Assembly (NCBI GenBank): GCA_030849075.1
Contig: JASAOO010003146.1
Span: 1 to 25,043 of the forward strand
DNA from: Zelonia costaricensis
Lineage: Eukaryota > Euglenozoa > Kinetoplastea > Trypanosomatida > Trypanosomatidae
Direction: 5' to 3'
DNA length: 25,043 bases
Part shown: positions 1 through 8,142 of the stretch, in pieces
Position numbering within the stretch: position 1 is the stretch's first letter
Layout of the letters: each line of letters begins with the position of its first letter
Notes under the pieces: model-generated
What the model saw: the letters and a program-made list of their open reading frames with translations, nothing else
Told to the model about the DNA's origin: nothing
Database searches by the model: none
Made by a program: the position numbers and the translations under genes

Positions 1-326
1 CAAGGAGGAAGGGTGCGGGTGGGGGGGGGGGGAGCTTGGGGGGAAGGAAGACGACGAGCGTGAAATAGCGGCCCCACGGGAAGGAGGGGCCAACAAGCGT
101 TGGAGGAAGAGGAGGAGGGTTGGGGCCCGTGAGAGAGGAAGGGGAGGCGAGAGGTGGGGTTGTGCGATGAATACAAATGCGGCAGCTCGACACGGCAAGG
201 GAAGGATGACAGTCCGCCGCAATCAGCCCTGCGTATGTTTGTGTTTGAGAAAGTGTGAGAATCCTGTTCGTTTTTTTTTTTCGAGATGGCCATGTCAGGG
301 AGTTGGATGCGAGTGTGGTGTGGTGT

Positions 327-374
<48 letters not shown>

Positions 375-1131
375 GAGTAGTACGTGTGTTTACGTGTTGG
401 TGGTCGTGGATGGTTAGGGAGTGTGTGTTGGCGGTGGTGGTGGTTGGGGGGGGGGGGCGTGGAGGAGTTGTTGAAGACGGTGCTGTGTTGAGCAAGGCGC
501 GGCACACACAGAGGAGCGCGTGGTTGCCATCGCCACGCCCGCAGAAGGTCTGACTCCACTCAGCGAGACACACACACACACACAAGCACCTTCCTCCCGC
601 TACCGTGACTGTCTCCCTCCCTCTCTACACCCCAGCGCAAGCGTGAATGCAATCCGCCGAGGAGGTGGTGGTGTCCACACGCATCCTCTTCTTCTTCCTC
701 CCTCCCTGCTTGAATTACATCAAGACGAGAAACTCAGCGGGGGGTGGGGTGCACCTTTCGACGGCGCCAATAGCAAAATAAGGAACAGAACTCGTACAGG
801 AAGGAGCAGGCCCGGAGGGGGGGGGAGGGAGGGCCCACCGCCGGGAGGCAAAGTGCGCGATGAGGCTGGGCCGATGTCGCGTTCCACTTGATGTCCCGAC
901 ATCAACCGCAGATGGCGCGGGGACGTGGAAGCGCGGCCGGGGGGAGAGGGGAAGAAGGATGCACCAGCCAAGCTGATCGTAGACGGCAATCAACCGTACA
1001 CGCACTCACCCATCCCCTGAGTAGTCATGCCAATACTAGCACTCTCCGTGCCCGCTGGAGGCTGAGGTTTCCGTCACCGCCGCGGTCTCGCTTCTCCTCC
1101 GCCGTTGAGCCACCCCGGTTGGGCAGCGACG
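1..1131. other. Intergenic/3' UTR region left of the 626-aa gene
   Basis: No supportable gene is seen. The stretch is downstream of the gene ending at 1132 and should hold its 3' UTR and polyadenylation zone. Positions 1-160 are strongly purine-rich on the + strand, including a 12-G run at 21-32. On the sense (minus) strand this is a long pyrimidine tract of the kind that precedes a trans-splice acceptor, so the next gene of the cluster probably begins just left of the window. Positions 1-288 also lack a sense-strand ATG, which fits the start of a leader zone. A (GT)20 microsatellite and G-runs at about 446-457 and 817-825 lie inside. Reading frames here are made of His/Thr/Cys/Val repeats and look like noncoding DNA. 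Confidence 0.6.
329..368. repeat. (GT)20 microsatellite
   Basis: An uninterrupted GT dinucleotide run of about 20 units is read directly. It lies in the presumed 3' UTR or intergenic DNA downstream of the gene ending at 1132 and would be a CA repeat in the minus-strand transcript. It is the longest perfect dinucleotide repeat in the window. Confidence 0.95.
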
Positions 1132-3012
1132 TCATTCGCCGTCGTCGTCGTCGCTGTGGTCGCTGTACCGCTCCGCAGCGGCGCGGCGCGTGTCGAGCTC
1201 CGCTAGCAGGTCGTCGAAGGAGGTCTTGGAGCCGTCGCTGGCGTCGCCGTCGAGTCCCCATGCCGTTGCGGGGCCCCGCTGCCCAAAGAGCTCGCCAAGT
1301 GTCACACCCGCTTGCCCCGACACGGCGTCGGCAGCACTGGCGCCACCACACAGCCCCGCACCACCTCCGCCGCCCGCGGCGGCTGAGGGCAGCGCCTCAT
1401 CGACCACCTGCCCGAGAGGGGCACGGGTGCAGTACGGCATGTACACGAGGCACACGCTGTTGGCGCAGAACAGCGCCTGTGACGCGACGGCTGCTGCGGC
1501 GTCGTCGCGGGCACCGACGACGGCAGACTCGACATGGTGGACGGCCTCGCCAATGCGCATCACCCCGAGGCAGCCGCTGCAGTGCCGGCAGTACACAACA
1601 AAGCGCAGCCCGCCGCCCACGCCGGTGTCCTCCTGCTGCCGGTCGCATTCGAGCCCCGCACGCAGGCGGGTGAGCGAGGTGCGACGCTCCCGCGCTGGCC
1701 GTCCCAGAGCCGCCTTCGCCGCTGCAGCCGTGCCGCCACGCGTCTCCGACGGCATCTGCACGCACAGCTCAACGCCGTCCAGGTGAAGCGCCTCGTACAC
1801 GGCCACGCCGCGCAGGCCGCTGGCAGCGGGCACCACCTGGTGCGCCGGGTCACAGATCGGGTTGGTGCACCGCACACACGCGTAGAAGCCCTGCGTCCGC
1901 CTCTCCACCTCGCGGTGCAGGTAGGCGTTCGGTAGCACCGCAGCACTGGCCTCCGCGACGCGCTGCGGCACCGTCCCCGGCGCCGCGTAGGCTTGCGTCC
2001 ACAGCGCCGTCGTGAAAGGCGGCTCTAAAGCGGCGCCGTCCAGCAGCGACGACACGAGGGCCGGCAGCTCCGCCTCGGCGGCCCAGTGCCGGGAGTTCGC
2101 ATAGAAGCCCTCATCCATGTCGTGTGGGGCCGGGGGTAAGTCGATGCGCGGCCGCACCGGCTCATGGACGGCGTGCGGACCCGTCGGTGCTGGAGCTGCT
2201 GCAGACGTTGGCGGAGGTGCTGCAGGCGCCAAGCGAGCGTCAAGAGAGGCGGCGACGCTGTCCGCGGCACGAATCGCGTTCGAGGACGTCGACAGCCGCC
2301 GCGTGGGGTACGCGCGGTCCGCCTGAGCAGACGCAGTCGCCGCGGCGCCGCGCTGCAGACCCGGGGCGCGCGGTTTCGGCCTTGACGAGGGCGCCGCACC
2401 GCCGGCGTGCATCCCCGGGGCAACAGCAGCAGCAGCAGTGGCGGTGGCAGGGGCAGCGGCCTTGCGGTGTGCGACGGAGTTGAAGGCGCTGCTGGCGGCC
2501 GGGGGCTGCAGATGCGGGGTGGTCCTACACGCGCCCCGCGGGGATTCCTGCGACGCCGGCCGCCCGCCATCACCACCAGCGCTGCCTCGTCTGTTCTCCA
2601 CGGCACGGGTGCTGCTGTGCGTTCGGCTCGCCCGCTGCGTCGGCGCGGTGTCGGCGAAGAGGCGGCGGGCGGCGGGACTGTTGCTGTGGCGGTTCAGCGG
2701 GGCGACGGGGGCGAGTCGGCGCTGCGGTGCCGCGGCGGCGCGTGGCTTGCTGCCCGCACGCGTGTGGGCTGCATACATGGCCACGGCAGCCGCGGTGGCG
2801 CCGGGGGCGGCGGGAGCGAGGCCTCCCGTCGCGGAGGTCGGGGGCGCCGGCTGTGCCGAGCTCGGGTGCCGTGGTCGCTCTGTCTGCAGCGGTGCGAGGC
2901 GCCGCCCCGCAGGGAGGTTGCGACGTGGCTGGGTGACGTTGTCCATGAGTGCCGCGCCGTGTGGCAGCCCGCCCGCGGAGGAGGCAGAGGAGCGGCGCAT
3001 TGGCACAAACAT
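1132..3012 (-). CDS. Conserved-type hypothetical protein with a C-terminal cysteine-pair (putative zinc) domain
   Basis: Encodes about 626 aa, ending in TGA at 1132-1134. Residues 1 to about 370 are Ala/Pro/Arg/Ser-rich, basic and probably disordered. A compact C-terminal region follows. It has Cys379-x2-Cys382 after a Phe-Tyr-Ala, then after about 90 residues Cys475-x2-Cys478-x2-Cys481 followed by Leu-Gly, then Cys516-x4-Cys521. The protein ends in an acidic Asp/Glu tail. Two CxxC knuckles about 90 residues apart, the second followed by a Gly, resemble the Mis18/Yippee (cereblon-like) zinc fold. This is a guess from spacing; no family was firmly recognised. The start is chosen as the first ATG after the predicted splice acceptor. 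The next in-frame ATG at 2998-3000 would give 622 aa. The frame stays open to 3045, but that extension encodes a Cys/Val repeat from a GT microsatellite lying upstream of the acceptor. Confidence 0.8.
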   Translation of the reverse strand: MFVPMRRSSASSAGGLPHGAALMDNVTQPRRNLPAGRRLAPLQTERPRHPSSAQPAPPTSATGGLAPAAPGATAAAVAMYAAHTRAGSKPRAAAAPQRRLAPVAPLNRHSNSPAARRLFADTAPTQRASRTHSSTRAVENRRGSAGGDGGRPASQESPRGACRTTPHLQPPAASSAFNSVAHRKAAAPATATAAAAVAPGMHAGGAAPSSRPKPRAPGLQRGAAATASAQADRAYPTRRLSTSSNAIRAADSVAASLDARLAPAAPPPTSAAAPAPTGPHAVHEPVRPRIDLPPAPHDMDEGFYANSRHWAAEAELPALVSSLLDGAALEPPFTTALWTQAYAAPGTVPQRVAEASAAVLPNAYLHREVERRTQGFYACVRCTNPICDPAHQVVPAASGLRGVAVYEALHLDGVELCVQMPSETRGGTAAAAKAALGRPARERRTSLTRLRAGLECDRQQEDTGVGGGLRFVVYCRHCSGCLGVMRIGEAVHHVESAVVGARDDAAAAVASQALFCANSVCLVYMPYCTRAPLGQVVDEALPSAAAGGGGGAGLCGGASAADAVSGQAGVTLGELFGQRGPATAWGLDGDASDGSKTSFDDLLAELDTRRAAAERYSDHSDDDDGE

Positions 3013-3016
3013 GAGT

Positions 3017-3105
3017 CTCAAAGGCACACAGACACACACACACACGTAGAAAGAAAAAGGGGAAAGCGGCGCGCGGGGGGGGAGGGGGAGTGGAAGCAGG
3101 CAACT
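3017..3105 (-). promoter_or_regulatory. Predicted spliced-leader trans-splice acceptor and pyrimidine tract for the 626-aa gene
   Basis: On the minus strand a C/T-rich tract (complement of about 3046-3105) is followed by a GT repeat and then by the first AG after the tract, at 3018-3017 (context TTTGAG). Use of this site leaves only 4 nt before the ATG at 3012-3010 and excludes the upstream microsatellite-coded extension. Because ATG is almost absent for a further 600 nt upstream, an additional, more distal acceptor is possible. Confidence 0.5.
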
Positions 3106-3648
3106 GAGAGACTATCTACATGCGTTAGAGGTGCTCGCTCCGCGTTGCTGGCGGTGGCGCTGGCGTGGAGACGGCGGCAGGTGAGAAGAAGCAGAAAGGT
3201 GTGTGCGAGGACGGTCGGAGCGGCGGCGCTGGTGGTCGTCCGTTCTTTGTCTCTTCTCCGGTGCGAGGGCTGTGTGAGAGAGGAGGGGGGGGGAGGCGCT
3301 TGGCGGGGGTGGGGGGCTCAAGGGGAGCGGCCAGCCGCTGCGTACGTTGCACACGTCGGCAGCCGTGGATGTTTTGTCCGTCGCGGGCCTCGCAAAAAAC
3401 CGGCGGCAGGGGGTGCCGAGGTGTGCAGGTGTTTGTGTAAGTTTATATATATATATGGGTGTGTGTGCGTGTCGCCGAACGAGGTCGTGGATGCCCGCTT
3501 GTACAAGACCTGCGACTCAGCGGAGCAAATAGAGGGGGGAGGGGTGGGGTCGACGCCACAGCGAGGGAGAGAAGGTGCAGGATTGGGCGCAAGTGGGGGA
3601 TGTGATAGCACCGCTGCCCCCCCCATACCCTTCTCGCCGCTCCACCGT

Positions 3649-3666
3649 GGGGGGGGGGGGGGGGGG
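3649..3666. repeat. G18 homopolymer
   Basis: Eighteen consecutive G on the + strand, the longest homopolymer in the window. It lies in noncoding DNA and is C18 in the sense of transcription. Runs of this length are prone to sequencing and replication slippage, so the exact length is uncertain. Confidence 0.9.
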
Positions 3667-4860
3667 CTGGCGGCGAGTCGGAGGCGCATACACGCACCGC
3701 CGCATCACCAGGTTACACACCAAAGGCAGCACAGGCACCAGAGAGGGGGAAGGGGAGTGCCACCAAGCTGTGTGGCTGCAGGCACGAGCGAGCGTCGTTC
3801 AAGTCGCACAGAGAAGACGGTGTACCGTCACCCGTACGCCGAGTCCGCTGCCCCCTCCCCCCCTCTCCCTCCCTCTCCGCACCTTCTTTCTCCTCGACCT
3901 GTTTCCCGATCGCACTGTCAGCGCAGAGGAGGGGTTTGAGGAACAAAGGAGTTCGCTGGACGACTATCCAAAGCAGCCCGCCTGCGTGTATTGCAGAGCC
4001 AGGCGAACACGTGTGCACGCACGACACGCCGACCACACAGTAGTCACGCATGTCAAGCGGCTTCACATTCTTATCTTGTTCTCGTGGCTCTGCTTGGAGA
4101 GTGCTGCGCTGTGGCATGGCAAACGCGTACAGAAGAGGCACCGGTCGCGTGCATCACCTCGACGAGACCGCACAATTCTCAGAATCATCACACCACGCCA
4201 CACGTACGCACGATGCGGACCATCGACGCCAGCCCCCCCCCCGTCTTTGCAGCAGTACACTGCAAGCCGATTCCACAGCGGATGCGGCGAATTCAGAGAT
4301 CTGGGACGCCGACCGCCGTCTGACTCACACACTTACGCAGACTCATGCGTGAACGCGCGGAATAGAGGGAAGAGGAGGGGAAGACAATAGCCAAGAAAGG
4401 AAGCCAAGCAGACCATCGCAACTGATCTGACGAGAGGAACAACTAAACAACGAGAAGGCAACCCGTGCGCGGCAGCGGGCCACGGCTCACCACCTTTGCA
4501 CCAGTGCTTTGATCACAATACACGAACTCACACGAACGCGCAGACTCACACACAGACACACACGCACACACATCAACGCAACACAGATAGGCGCGACAGA
4601 GGCGAAGAAAGAAGATCAGCACTGGGGGCAACCTTATTGCGTCAAGAGACTGGCGTCGCGGTCAATCCATAGTAGCGATGCGGCATGTCACGTATGCAGG
4701 AGTGCCTTCACCGAGGACGCACACACGCAGAGCAACGAAGAGGACGGTAGGGAGCGAGGGGAGGGTGGGGGACACGAGAAGGCGCGTGACAAGAAGAGGA
4801 GCCTCGCGACATGCAAAAGGGGGGCTTCTGGTACGTGCGGCCTGCTCGGCACTCCCCCAT

Positions 4861-5670
4861 TCAAGGCGCGGAGGTGGTGGTGGTGGTCGTCGTCGGGGTC
4901 GTGGGAGCGGCCGTCGATGTGGTGGTATTCGCACTACTGCCGTTGCCCACGAAGAAAGTGAAGTAGAGCAGCAGGAGCATGACCACGACCGCCGCGGCAA
5001 CCATCAGCTTCTCCTTCATGGAGCCCCACCACAGCTGGTGGCGCAGGTCGCGGCTATTGCGCTGGAAGCCCTCGGCCTGAAACTGCAGGTCGTCGGTGGC
5101 TTGCACGATGTCGTCGATGCGCTGCCCGCGCTGGATGACACGCTCCACGTTGTCCAGAGCCATGTTCTTCACCTCGTCGACCGCCAGCTTCACCTTCTTT
5201 ACCTTGTTCTCACCCGCGTCGGCGCCGGCGCCGCCGGTGCTCTGCTTCACGAGAAGGTCCCGCGCGGGGCGGGCGAACACGTCCACCAGCTTCGGGTTCA
5301 GCTTCGCTGGCGGCTCGACGAACATCTTCTTGAACAGCGCCGCCAGCTCGTCCAGTGCCGCGTGGCCTTCGCGCCGGCTCACCGTCCGGGCACCAATCAC
5401 GCCGTAGCCCAACGCCTCGTCTGTCATGAGGTGGTACGACAGGGTGACCTCCTGCGTGGGATCGCGATCTGCCGTGACGTTCAGAAAGGCCGATGTGCGG
5501 AAGTGCGGGGCACTGCACCGACTCACCAGGTCTGCCCACGCGGTGCCCGGGATGGTAAAGCCTGTTGCCGGCACGCCCGGCGTCTTGCAGAGCATCATGC
5601 GGTCTACCAGGCGCACCACCACCGCCCCGTAGAGGGCATGCGGCTCCTCCTTCGCCGAGGGGTTGGCCAT
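4861..5670 (-). CDS. Longin-domain R-SNARE (VAMP7/synaptobrevin class)
   Basis: Encodes 269 aa. It should act in membrane fusion in the endosomal, lysosomal or exocytic pathway by forming a four-helix bundle with Q-SNAREs. Residues 10 to about 130 fit an N-terminal longin (profilin-like) domain, starting with a strand like Ala-Leu-Tyr-Gly. Residues 156-215 form the SNARE motif with heptad hydrophobics. The zero-layer residue is Arg181, in Val-Ile-Gln-Arg-Gly-Gln, matching the Glu-Arg-Asp-Gln of VAMPs. The motif ends in His-Gln-Leu-Trp-Trp, like the juxtamembrane Tyr-Trp-Trp of VAMPs. Residues 222-242 are one hydrophobic transmembrane helix. Unusually, about 27 residues follow it, Thr-rich and with sequons at Asn243 and Asn248. 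The ATG at 5668-5670 is preferred. The frame is open upstream to 5778 but without an ATG and through an ambiguous base. Confidence 0.92.
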   Translation of the reverse strand: MANPSAKEEPHALYGAVVVRLVDRMMLCKTPGVPATGFTIPGTAWADLVSRCSAPHFRTSAFLNVTADRDPTQEVTLSYHLMTDEALGYGVIGARTVSRREGHAALDELAALFKKMFVEPPAKLNPKLVDVFARPARDLLVKQSTGGAGADAGENKVKKVKLAVDEVKNMALDNVERVIQRGQRIDDIVQATDDLQFQAEGFQRNSRDLRHQLWWGSMKEKLMVAAAVVVMLLLLYFTFFVGNGSSANTTTSTAAPTTPTTTTTTTSAP

Positions 5671-5728
5671 GGCGGAGCAGAGGCACGAGTCCTGAGAAAC
5701 CACAAAGTTCGAAAAACGAAATCCGCNT

Positions 5729-5756
5729 CTGCGCGATGTCCGCGACAAAAAAAAAA
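5729..5756 (-). promoter_or_regulatory. Predicted trans-splice acceptor of the R-SNARE gene
   Basis: On the minus strand a run of ten T (complement of 5747-5756) is followed after about 16 nt by the first AG at 5730-5729. The resulting leader would be 58 nt to the ATG at 5670. The second leader base would be the ambiguous base at 5727. A second AG at 5693-5692 after a TTTCTC stretch is an alternative. Confidence 0.5.
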
Positions 5757-6769
5757 TAGAGACTCTGTGGCGTCTCACCTAGAGCGAGCGAGCCGTGGGG
5801 GGGGTGGGGGGCAACGCGGTGGCCACAGGCGACCGTTCACTACGGCACCGGTGCGTCTCCTCACAGCACACAAGTCAAGCACTTGCACCGTGGCTCGCAA
5901 CGGATGGCACGGGAAGGACTGCGCGGCGGGAGGGGGGGGGAAGGCGTAATAGCAGGTGGCTTGATAAGGCGTGCGAAGGCGCTTGTCAGGCAGCTTCGAG
6001 AGAGAAACGAGGAGGCGAGGGTGAAGGGGTGTGTTGAAGGGGAGGGGGGGGGGGCGGGGAACACCACGTCAATAGGAGATACAGGGTCGGAGAAGACAGG
6101 GACGAGGGGGGGGGGTGGCCGCGAGGCACGCCCACCTCTGACGAGGCGCACGGTCCCGCTGTGCAGCGAGAGGAGGTCCGCCCCCCCCCTCCCTCCTCTG
6201 ACCGCTCCAAGTGAGCACTCGCCGCACTCCCCGCACCAGAGGCGGCGATGCTGGAAGGCGAGGGCACGTGCACGCGTTGTGCGGGTGTGTGTGTGTGTGA
6301 TGTGACGGTTTTTCTGTTCATCATCTCGTTGTTGCCGCACGCATCGGGCGGCAGACCAGGGTTGCACCACCCCGGCAACTCTGGCTGCGCCATGTGTGGA
6401 GGCCGGCGCAGACATGGGCACAAGCGAGGAAGAAAAAAGTAAAGCACGTGGAGGGGAGCACACAAATAGCGGTGACGACAGGGACGCGCGCGCGTCCGCC
6501 TCCCTCGCCCCGCCGGCAGCACCCAGAGCCAGTGGCGTCAGCTCCATTCCTCCGCGCTGACGTGCTACGCCGCCGGAGCGGCGAAGCCTCGTGGATCCGC
6601 TCGCGGTGCGCTGCCGCATACGAAGAGGGGAGGGCGCACGCACTTGCAGAGATGGCATCACCATCCCTCCTGCGGCCCAGCGGTCACATATTGTGTCGCG
6701 AAGCCTGGAGAAAGAGAGACGCGCTCTCGACGCGTGCCTGATTGAACCTCCTTCCCTTCAGCATCACGG

Positions 6770-6834
6770 ACACAGCACACACACACACAGACACAGACAC
6801 AGACAGACACACACGTACATACATACATACATGT
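6770..6834. repeat. Compound CA/CAGA/CATA simple repeat
   Basis: A mixed run of CA, CAGACA and CATA units on the + strand, in the presumed 3' UTR of the 221-aa gene. It is UG-rich in the sense of transcription. No gene overlaps it. Confidence 0.85.
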
Positions 6835-7222
6835 ATACGCACAGCGGTAGGGGTGCACAATGCGGTGGGCATGAGGAGGCTAGGAGGAGGAGGAAGCTGA
6901 CGATGCGAGTGCCGGGAGCAGAGGGGTGAGGGCGGAGCAAAGGACGCCCTAGAGCGTGGCGAGGATGGAGGCAGGAGAAGCAGGAAGAGGAAAGGCATAC
7001 ATACACACACACACATCAAGAGAAGAAGAAGTTGCGCACTCGGGGAAGAGGTGAGATTAAAGCCAGCTCGACAACGTGGAGGGCAGCGCGCGTGCAGCTC
7101 TCAAGACCCGCGCTCAACACGCGAGGAAAGGCACGGGGGGGGGGAGAGGGGCAGAATGCTGAGGATAGCAACAACGAAGGAGGAGGAGCAGGAGCGCGGC
7201 GATGATGTCGGTGATGCGGCGT

Positions 7223-7888
7223 CTATGCCAGGTGCTCGGCATCACCCTCGCCGCAGGGGGGGCCCCTTTTGCCTCCCACCGACGCGTCGCCGACCCCGCG
7301 CCGCGTCACGTCGCCCTCCTCCACACGCGCCACCACCTCCGCGTCCGCGGCGAGCTCCTGCGTGCATGGGCCGGGCACGTCGGCCAGCAGCACCGCCTCT
7401 TCGTTTCGGCAGCGGCGGCTCAACACGGCGACGGCGGCGACGCCCGCCGCAGCGACGAAGGCGGACAGCAGCCACCGCGCCTCCGCTGCCGACATGCGTG
7501 GCCGCGTGCGGCGTGCCAGGCCAAGGCGCCGCCGCGCCAGTGCCCGCTGACGCTGCTTCAGCGCCGCGTTGGGTGCGGCGGGGGTCCTCGCCGTGCGGAA
7601 CGAGAAGGCGCGCGCGGGACCACCGCGTCCTTTGTGGTGGGTAGCGCTGTGCGGAGGACAGGCCTGCTGCGGCGGCGGCAGCTGAGTGTGTGCGGAGGCG
7701 CGGCCGATGGTCTCGACAGAATCGCCGCAGCACGCACACGTGGCGGTCTTGAGGCCCAGCGAGGTGCCAGCGGCAGTGTCGTCGACGACGGACTCAGCGG
7801 CGGGCGGTGCCGACGCCGATCTCGCACCGCTGACGTCTGGATGCCTCGGTGCACCGGCGTGTGAAGTGGAGCTGTCACGGAACGTCAT
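7223..7888 (-). CDS. Hypothetical single-pass membrane protein
   Basis: Encodes 221 aa from ATG 7886-7888 to TAG 7223-7225. No family is recognised. Residues 1-48 are Ala/Ser/Pro-rich. A cysteine cluster (Cys51, Cys53, Cys54) follows, with a further cysteine at 77. Residues 110-131 are strongly basic (Arg/Lys/Gln). One hydrophobic segment spans about 139-156 and is flanked by Arg on both sides. The tail, 157-221, contains acidic stretches and cysteines at 160, 175 and 212. Basic residues before the helix suggest that the N-terminal part is cytosolic or matrix-facing, which is inference. Support for a real gene comes from high G/C third positions, an ATG right after a pyrimidine tract and AG, and the wide ATG-poor zone upstream. 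It could localise to the ER, a mitochondrial membrane or elsewhere; the sequence does not decide. Confidence 0.7.
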   Translation of the reverse strand: MTFRDSSTSHAGAPRHPDVSGARSASAPPAAESVVDDTAAGTSLGLKTATCACCGDSVETIGRASAHTQLPPPQQACPPHSATHHKGRGGPARAFSFRTARTPAAPNAALKQRQRALARRRLGLARRTRPRMSAAEARWLLSAFVAAAGVAAVAVLSRRCRNEEAVLLADVPGPCTQELAADAEVVARVEEGDVTRRGVGDASVGGKRGPPCGEGDAEHLA

Positions 7889-7890
7889 AG

Positions 7891-7925
7891 CTCAGGGGAA
7901 GTGGGAGGGAGGGGAAAGAAATAGC
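7891..7925 (-). promoter_or_regulatory. Proximal trans-splice acceptor of the 221-aa gene
   Basis: A C/T-rich tract of about 30 nt on the minus strand ends in TGAG, with AG at 7892-7891. Only two bases separate this AG from the ATG. The mature leader would then be almost only the spliced leader itself. A distal candidate lies at 8130-8129. Confidence 0.45.
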
Positions 7926-8128
7926 AATGAGAACGGAGAGACGAAGCAGGGGTGCTGTGCGCAGGCGGCTTGAACGTCAGACGCGAGACGCAACGTTGGG
8001 TGTCGTCGTACAGGGCACCGTGCGGATCTCCGCGTCGTAGATTTGCTCCGCAGCAGCCGCCTTTCAAATGCACACCGCGGCAGCCTTGGCAAACCTCGCT
8101 CAGAAGAGCGGGACGACGACAGGCACAG

Positions 8129-8142
8129 CTGAGAAAACAACC
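8129..8142 (-). promoter_or_regulatory. Candidate distal trans-splice acceptor of the 221-aa gene
   Basis: Read on the minus strand, TTGTTTTCTCAG ends with AG at 8130-8129. A transcript starting here would have a 240-nt leader with no AUG before the start at 7888. Another candidate, CCCCCCAG with AG at 8357-8356, lies just downstream of the only ATG in the zone (8370-8372). Confidence 0.35.

Larger units (their letters stand above)
3013..4860. other. Intergenic region: 3' UTR of the SNARE gene and leader zone of the 626-aa gene
   Basis: About 1.85 kb without a convincing gene. It holds a G18 run at 3649-3666, C-runs at 3617-3624 and 4233-4242, an AT dinucleotide patch near 3441-3456 and CA repeats near 4550-4570. 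Sense-strand ATG occurs once (3119-3121) between 3013 and 3623. A pyrimidine tract at about 3852-3905 lies on the + strand, the opposite orientation to the genes. Minus-strand frames such as 3713-4141 start with GTG, lack any family resemblance and are not called. Confidence 0.6.
5671..7222. other. Intergenic region: leader zone of the R-SNARE gene and 3' UTR of the 221-aa gene
   Basis: No gene is supported in about 1.55 kb. Positions 5671-6318 contain no sense-strand ATG at all. Purine-rich + strand blocks at about 5996-6055 and 6085-6115 are pyrimidine tracts in the sense of transcription, with an AG at 5995-5994 as a possible distal acceptor. G-runs of 8-11 lie near 5797, 5932, 6044, 6106 and 7135, and one C9 run at 6181-6189. 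The minus-strand frame at 5861-6664 (267 codons) is built from simple repeats and is not called. Confidence 0.6.

Noticed and set aside
2407..3939. Open + strand frame of 510 codons opposite the 626-aa gene
   Set aside because: It is the antisense shadow of a GC-rich minus-strand gene running on into repeat-rich spacer; its composition is Arg/Gly/Ala-dominated and no domain is seen.
3713..4141. Minus-strand frame of 142 codons
   Set aside because: Starts at GTG and shows no protein-like conservation or motif; lies in the presumed 3' UTR of the SNARE gene.
5861..6664. Minus-strand frame of 267 codons
   Set aside because: Made of translated microsatellite and homopolymer DNA (His/Thr, Pro and Ser runs), with no domain and no good acceptor; sense ATGs are absent over most of it.
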